A DNA stretch of 16,883 bases. Origin: DATKZS01 sp035527835 [NCBI: bacterium]. GTDB lineage: Bacteria > RBG-13-61-14. The stretch covers positions 1 to 16,883 of the forward strand of contig DATKZS010000153.1 of the NCBI GenBank assembly GCA_035527835.1, given 5' to 3'. The notes under the pieces are model-generated. The model saw only the letters and a list, made by a program, of their open reading frames with translations. It was not told the DNA's origin and did not search any database. This document shows positions 12,916 through 16,883 of the stretch, piece after piece (within the stretch, counting starts at the first letter, position 1; each line of letters opens with the position of its first letter). A program made the translations under genes and the position numbers.

Positions 12916-15306
12916 CTACGGCGCCGGCGGCTGCATGGGCGCGAACAGCCCGGGCTCGTAAACGGCCAGCGCGGAAAGGTAGACCGTGGCGCCGTTCCAC
13001 AAATGCGGGATGCTGGTGCGCTGCTGAGCGACTTTCTGGCCGGTTCCCGCGAAATCTCCCCATAGCGTGACCTCGCCGTAGCAGTCGGTGCCGGGGAACG
13101 CGACCTCGCTGGTGAGGACCGTGAGCGCCTCATGGAGCAGGTCCGTGTACTCGTGGTCCTTGTCGGCCAGCGCCAGGATGAAAATCTCCTCGCCGAGATA
13201 CGCGAAGCCCGGCCGCTTTTTGTCAATCTTCTCGCGGATGCTTTGAGCGATGCGCTCCTTGATGGCGCGGGCGCCCGGCTCGCGGTAGTGGGTAAATGCG
13301 GGCGCGGGCCACAGGGTCCAGGCCAGGCCGCGGAACCCGGCCATGTCCAGGGTTTCCGGGAACGCGGACCGCGCCCGGACGCCGTCGCGCAGCGACCGCG
13401 CGGCCTCGCACCACCGGGCGGTCTTCTCCCGGGCAAAGCCCCACCGCGGCCCGGCGTCGCAGGCCGCGGCCAGGCCGGCCAGCACCGACGACGCGCCGTG
13501 GAGCGTGGCCTCCGGCGGGAAATTGTCGTCCTCCAATGCCGGCTTGACCCAGCCATTCTTCACGTCGGTAAAGCGCACCAGCGCGTCCGCCGCCCGCTCG
13601 AACGTGTCCTTCATCCGGGCGATGTACGCCGGCCGCTCGGACCCGGGCAGTACCCGCTCGTGGCGCCAGAAGTCCCAGACCGGCAGGCCGGTCTCGTCAA
13701 TCTCGAAGGGCATGACGCTGGGCATGGAGCCGTGAGTGCCGTCGGGCGACATATTGGACGGCCAGTGGCCGGAGGGGTCGTAGAAGCCGGAGCGGAAGTT
13801 GAACACGAACACGGGGCCATAGGCCAGTTTCTTGGTGAACTGGGTGCGGGTGTAAAAGTCGTGGTGGCGGGTCACGCGGTCCGGGAAGCCGGCGAGGTCG
13901 AGGGTGAGGTCGAAGAAGGCCCCGTCGCGGGTCCAGTCAAAGTGATAGTGCGGCTGGCGCGACAAAGATGCCACGATCTCGCCGCTCTCCTGGTCCTGGG
14001 CCTGGATGAGATTGAGCACGGAGCGCCGGGCCACGCGGGAGGTGACAGGGTCGGCCGCGGCCGGGAGATGGATTTGCTTGGAGACTTCACGCCAATGAGT
14101 GACCGCCCGCTCCCGGAGCGCGTCCACCCCGGCGTTGCGCGCCGTTCGTATCATGTCCACGGCCTTTTCCGCGCTGTCGCTCACCGCGATCAGCACCGAC
14201 AGATCATTTTCCCGGCCGCTCTTCAGGTCGTGGGACATGATGGAGTTGGCCTTGCCGAAAAAAAGGTGGTTCCCAGTTAGCTCCTCCACCGGTGCTCCGA
14301 AGCGGCAGAGAGAAGATTTCTTGTTAGTACACCCGTCTTCCTCCACCTGATAACCATCCACTTGACCGTTGAACCCCCACGCCACGAACACTCCGCCTTC
14401 CGGATACGCGGCGTCGAGGTCCGAGGCGCTGATGGGCAGGCCGGAGAGCTTCTCGAGCCGCGCCTTGTCCTTGACCTTGGGCTGGAAATGGATCATGACC
14501 TTATCCGGCTCGAAAAAAAGAGCGGCAAAACCAGCTTCCTTGGGGTCGCTCTTCGTGTATTCTCCGGGCTTGGCCATGAAGGGCGCGAAGGTGGCGTGAT
14601 AGAAAAAGCGCGTGGCCTGGCCCGAGACCTGATAGGACCGGACCATCAGGTCGCGGTCGGGATCAATCCAGTCACTCACCGCGACCTTGACCTCCGGCCT
14701 CACAAGCTCGGTCCGCAGCACCGTCGAGTCCTCGGGCTCGAAGCTCCGGGACGAGGTCCAGGAAGGGTCGCCCATCCACACCAGTTGCGCAGGCGAGATC
14801 TGCACGCCTCCCCTTGAGCCCAGGCCCTGGCACCCTTCGACCGGCCGGCCGTAGCGCCGCCAGTCCGGGCCCGCGCAGTCGCGGTTACAGCGCACCGGCG
14901 CCTGGTGCGGCGCGAAGATGTTGTTGGCCACCGTGAAATAACGGAGCTGATCCGAGTACGAGGGATTGGGCCAGCGGAAAACCACCAGCTCGCCCCACGG
15001 CGAGATCTCCACCGAGAGCCTCCCGTTGCCGAGCGCGGTCGCGTAATTCGAGGCCCCGCTCTGCGACTCCGAGGCCAGGTCGGAAGCGAACAGGATGTCG
15101 CCGCCCGCTTCCTCGATGGAATTTTTAGTCAGGTTCAGCTTGACCGCGTCGGCCAGCTTCCTGACGCCCGGGATCATGGGGGCCTTGATGGGCTTGTAGT
15201 CCCGGTCCTGCCCGGAGGCGGCTCCGGCCATGAATATAACGCCGATCAATGCCGCGGCGGCAAGGAGCCGGAACGAATAGGCCCGCGCTTTTTTATCAGG
15301 TTCCAT
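12916..15306 (-). CDS. Secreted GH15-like (glucoamylase-fold) glycoside hydrolase
   Basis: This 796-aa protein has an N-terminal signal segment (hydrophobic about 13-30, cleavage near residue 32) and is predicted to be exported. The N-terminal 400 residues look like the beta-sandwich domain of bacterial GH15 enzymes. From about 420 the (alpha/alpha)6 part contains HFDWTRDGAFF (455-465, like the W-x-RD substrate loop of glucoamylases), FEIDETGLPVWDFW (534-547), PALEDDNFPPEATLHG (589-604) and IPHLWNGATVYLSAL (766-780). Glu592 is a candidate general acid and Glu745 (CYGEVTLW) a candidate base, but I cannot align them firmly. The usual reaction is release of glucose or a related sugar from alpha-glucans; the substrate here is unknown. 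The ATG at 15304-15306 has GGAGGG 6 nt upstream. Cys140/Cys144/Cys159 and Cys326/Cys334 may form disulfides. No C-terminal anchor is present. Confidence 0.85.
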   Translation of the reverse strand: MEPDKKARAYSFRLLAAAALIGVIFMAGAASGQDRDYKPIKAPMIPGVRKLADAVKLNLTKNSIEEAGGDILFASDLASESQSGASNYATALGNGRLSVEISPWGELVVFRWPNPSYSDQLRYFTVANNIFAPHQAPVRCNRDCAGPDWRRYGRPVEGCQGLGSRGGVQISPAQLVWMGDPSWTSSRSFEPEDSTVLRTELVRPEVKVAVSDWIDPDRDLMVRSYQVSGQATRFFYHATFAPFMAKPGEYTKSDPKEAGFAALFFEPDKVMIHFQPKVKDKARLEKLSGLPISASDLDAAYPEGGVFVAWGFNGQVDGYQVEEDGCTNKKSSLCRFGAPVEELTGNHLFFGKANSIMSHDLKSGRENDLSVLIAVSDSAEKAVDMIRTARNAGVDALRERAVTHWREVSKQIHLPAAADPVTSRVARRSVLNLIQAQDQESGEIVASLSRQPHYHFDWTRDGAFFDLTLDLAGFPDRVTRHHDFYTRTQFTKKLAYGPVFVFNFRSGFYDPSGHWPSNMSPDGTHGSMPSVMPFEIDETGLPVWDFWRHERVLPGSERPAYIARMKDTFERAADALVRFTDVKNGWVKPALEDDNFPPEATLHGASSVLAGLAAACDAGPRWGFAREKTARWCEAARSLRDGVRARSAFPETLDMAGFRGLAWTLWPAPAFTHYREPGARAIKERIAQSIREKIDKKRPGFAYLGEEIFILALADKDHEYTDLLHEALTVLTSEVAFPGTDCYGEVTLWGDFAGTGQKVAQQRTSIPHLWNGATVYLSALAVYEPGLFAPMQPPAP

Positions 15307-15378
15307 ATTTTCCCTCCGCTTTATTTCTATTTCCTCATCGCATGTGGATATTCAAAAGAACCTGCGATAGGACTTTGA

Positions 15379-15630
15379 GGCCGTTTTAACGGCCTTTTCC
15401 GCGATGGTTCAGGCCCGTGCTTTAGCGCGGGTTTCGGGGCGGCCGCGATGCCTGGAGCCCGTTTTAACGGGCTTCTCGCTTCCCGGATTTATCCACCCCT
15501 TCTTGGCTGGTGAGCTAAAGCATTTTTCCGAGAAGGACGCTGAAGCGCCCTCCCCTCCTTGCGACCTCCGCGGTTACCCGCCATCAATGGCGGGCCTGAA
15601 CCTTCCCTGTAAAGCCCGGTTCACCGGGCT
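15379..15630. repeat. Cluster of six short tight-loop palindromes (family E)
   Basis: The six palindromes are at 15379-15394 (GGCCGTTTTAACGGCC), 15414-15431 (CCCGTGCTTTAGCGCGGG, one G-T), 15457-15472 (GCCCGTTTTAACGGGC), 15535-15550 (core CGCTGAAGCG, one mismatch), 15577-15594 (CCCGCCATCAATGGCGGG) and 15613-15630 (AGCCCGGTTCACCGGGCT). Stem sequences differ, but the design is constant: 6-8 bp stems rich in GC outside and loops of 2-4 nt. GGCCTGAA or its complement TTCAGGCC flanks two of them. Confidence 0.8.
15613..15630 (-). terminator. Possible terminator of the sialidase-like gene
   Basis: On the minus strand a perfect 8-bp stem with a 2-nt loop, 30 nt past the stop codon, is followed by TTTACAGG. 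Stem and position suit an intrinsic terminator, but the T-run is short, and the hairpin is also a member of the family E cluster. Confidence 0.35.
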
Positions 15631-15659
15631 ATATTTTATTTGGAGGCGCAACTTCATTG

Positions 15660-16709
15660 TCATTTTATCCACAACTCGGTGAAAGCCAAGTGTTTAATGG
15701 TCTCTCTCCGGTAGGTGTAAGTGAGATGGATGACGCCGTCCCCGGCCTGGCACAGCGACGGGTAGGAGTACTCGCCGGGTGCCGTCTCCACGTCGCGGAC
15801 CACGCGCCAGGAGTTGCCGTTGTCATCGGACACGGCCAGCGAGAGCGGGGTGCGCTTGTCAGCGGAGTTGTTGAAGGCGAGGAGCAGGCGGCCGGAGGCG
15901 AGCCGGATCATGTCGGTGCCCGCGTTCGGGTTCGGGAGAGCCGTGAGCTCGGGCGCGGACCAGGTCCGGCCGCCGTCGCTCGAGCGCGTCCGCCACAGCC
16001 GGCCCGTGCCCTTCCTGGCGCCGGTGCGCATGGTGGCGTAGAGCGAGCCGTCGCCGAGCTCGGCCACCGCCGCCTGGATGTTGCCCGGCTTCGAGCAGAC
16101 CTCGCTGAGGTGCTCCCAGGTCGCGCCGTTGTCAACGGAGGCCATGAACTCCGAGCACCACTTGTTCTCGCTGTAGAGCGGTAAAAGGATGCGGCCGTCT
16201 TTCAGAATGATCGGGTGGTTCCGGGTCATCCATCCCCTTTTGTCGCGGAACATGGTGACCGGCCCCCAGGTATGGCCCGAGTCCTCGGAGGTCCGGTACT
16301 TGATCTTGGCCCAGTTCCAGCCCAGACCGTGGATGGTCACGAAGAATAGCCACGTCCGGCCCTTCGCATCCACGAACAGCACCGGGTTGCCTTCCGGCTT
16401 GTCCGGGGTGTCCGCGATCACCTCGGGCCTTGACCACTTCCCGGCTTGAAAACGCGAGGCGTAGATGGCCACGTCGGGGTTGGCCTCGGCCGTGCCCGAG
16501 TACCAGGCGCACAGGATGCTCCCGTCCGGCATCGAGGCCACGGAGCTTCCGTGGTTCGACTTATACTCCGCGCTCGGCTCGAACACGAAGCCGGAGCTGA
16601 TGAGCCCTGCCCCATCCGGACCCGCTGTCACCGCGCCTACGGCCAATAATAATGCGAGCATTATTCCCTTCCCCGACGGCGGTCGCGCGGACCGCACGGC
16701 CTGTTTCAT
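15660..16709 (-). CDS. Exported BNR/Asp-box sialidase-like beta-propeller (BNR_2 type)
   Basis: This 349-aa protein has a signal segment (hydrophobic 17-29, after a long basic stretch). It has four Asp boxes of the form SxDxGxTW: SEDSGHTW (141-148), SVDNGATW (191-198), SSDGGRTW (243-250) and SDDNGNSW (294-301). The C-terminal GEYSYPSLCQAGDGVIHLTYTYRR (312-335) is typical of BNR_2 proteins. This fold is a six-bladed propeller seen in exo-alpha-sialidases and related glycan-binding or -cleaving enzymes. The FRIP motif of classic sialidases is absent, so sialic acid need not be the substrate. NHGSSVASMPDGSILCAWYSG (52-72) looks like the first blade. The ATG at 16707-16709 has an AAGGA-type ribosome site. 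It lies upstream of the secreted GH15-like gene on the same strand, so a joint role in degrading or remodelling extracellular glycans is plausible but not shown. Confidence 0.85.
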   Translation of the reverse strand: MKQAVRSARPPSGKGIMLALLLAVGAVTAGPDGAGLISSGFVFEPSAEYKSNHGSSVASMPDGSILCAWYSGTAEANPDVAIYASRFQAGKWSRPEVIADTPDKPEGNPVLFVDAKGRTWLFFVTIHGLGWNWAKIKYRTSEDSGHTWGPVTMFRDKRGWMTRNHPIILKDGRILLPLYSENKWCSEFMASVDNGATWEHLSEVCSKPGNIQAAVAELGDGSLYATMRTGARKGTGRLWRTRSSDGGRTWSAPELTALPNPNAGTDMIRLASGRLLLAFNNSADKRTPLSLAVSDDNGNSWRVVRDVETAPGEYSYPSLCQAGDGVIHLTYTYRRETIKHLAFTELWIK

Positions 16710-16741
16710 TCCATCCTTCCTTTCCGAGTCATTTTCCAGAG

Positions 16742-16770
16742 TATCTACATCACGGCGATGTTTAAATCAA
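16742..16770 (-). promoter_or_regulatory. Possible promoter of the sialidase-like gene
   Basis: On the minus strand TTGATT (16765-16770) is followed after 17 nt by TAGATA (16742-16747), matching consensus at 4/6 and 3/6. The leader would be about 25-30 nt. It is the best pair in the upstream 100 bp. Confidence 0.3.
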
Positions 16771-16818
16771 GCCGACAAGTGTATTCTTTCCCGCTGCCAG
16801 TATGCGGCCGGACCCGGC

Positions 16819-16844
16819 GTGGGAGCGCCCTTCCGGGCGCGATC
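16819..16844. repeat. Palindromic repeat family F, copy 1 (GTGGGA-stem-TTCC-stem-GATC)
   Basis: GTGGGA is followed by GCGCCC, the loop TTCC, GGGCGC and GATC: a perfect 6-bp stem inside a conserved frame. The layout recalls dispersed GGGAGCG...CGCGAT repeats known from several proteobacterial genomes. Confidence 0.6.
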
Positions 16845-16867
16845 CTCGAAAGGGCCGGGCAAGCGGG

Positions 16868-16883
16868 GTGGGAACTCCCTTCC
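16868..16883. repeat. Palindromic repeat family F, copy 2, cut by window end
   Basis: GTGGGA-ACTCCC-TTCC repeats the frame and loop of the copy at 16819-16844 with a different stem sequence. The window ends right after the loop, so the second stem half is not visible. Confidence 0.45.

Larger units (their letters stand above)
15307..15659. other. Intergenic region with a hairpin cluster, 353 bp
   Basis: This gap lies between the sialidase-like gene and the GH15-like gene. The part nearest the GH15-like gene carries its ribosome site and probably its promoter, though I find no convincing -35/-10 pair. The rest is almost filled by six short near-perfect palindromes, listed as a separate feature. 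No gene is supported. Confidence 0.6.

Noticed and set aside
15379-15630. CRISPR-like array
   Set aside because: The hairpins differ in sequence and spacing; there is no constant direct repeat and no cas gene.

Overview
The window is GC-rich with dense coding, tight Shine-Dalgarno-led genes, and palindromic repeats in most gaps. It looks like chromosomal DNA from a Gram-negative environmental bacterium. An acyl-CoA catabolic operon next to secreted proteins with Cys-containing C-terminal anchors fits Desulfobacterota, Myxococcota or a related former deltaproteobacterial lineage. This is an inference from gene content; no rRNA or phylogenetic marker is present.

Region 1 (19-7451, minus strand) is a lipid-type acyl-CoA operon. 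In transcription order it holds a possible promoter with an overlapping palindrome, an unknown 191-aa protein, a TetR regulator, an SCP2/SCPx-type thiolase, a canonical acyl-CoA dehydrogenase, a second dehydrogenase lacking the catalytic Glu, and a class I acyl-CoA synthetase. Together they would activate an acid to its CoA thioester, introduce a double bond and cleave the chain. Enoyl-CoA hydratase and hydroxyacyl-CoA dehydrogenase are not in the window. The two dehydrogenases are 9 nt apart and look like partners in one enzyme. The three looser junctions each carry a different inverted repeat, and two of these repeats supply the stop codon of the gene before them.

Region 2 (7452-8378, plus strand) is a lone class I glutamine amidotransferase (TrpG/PabA type) with its own promoter.

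Region 3 (8394-12340, minus strand) is a tandem pair of secreted beta-propeller plus DUF4114 proteins. Both end in the same LSCGQ + hydrophobic helix + basic tail, which looks like a C-terminal sorting signal. One 113-bp stretch of the two genes is almost identical while the rest has diverged.

Region 4 (12916-16709, minus strand) holds two more exported proteins, a GH15-like glucoamylase-fold protein and a BNR/Asp-box sialidase-like propeller, separated by a 353-bp gap with six short hairpins. The right edge carries another palindrome family, cut by the window end. In all, six sequence-distinct families of intergenic palindromes occur in 17 kb. I found no tRNA, rRNA, CRISPR array, transposase or phage gene.
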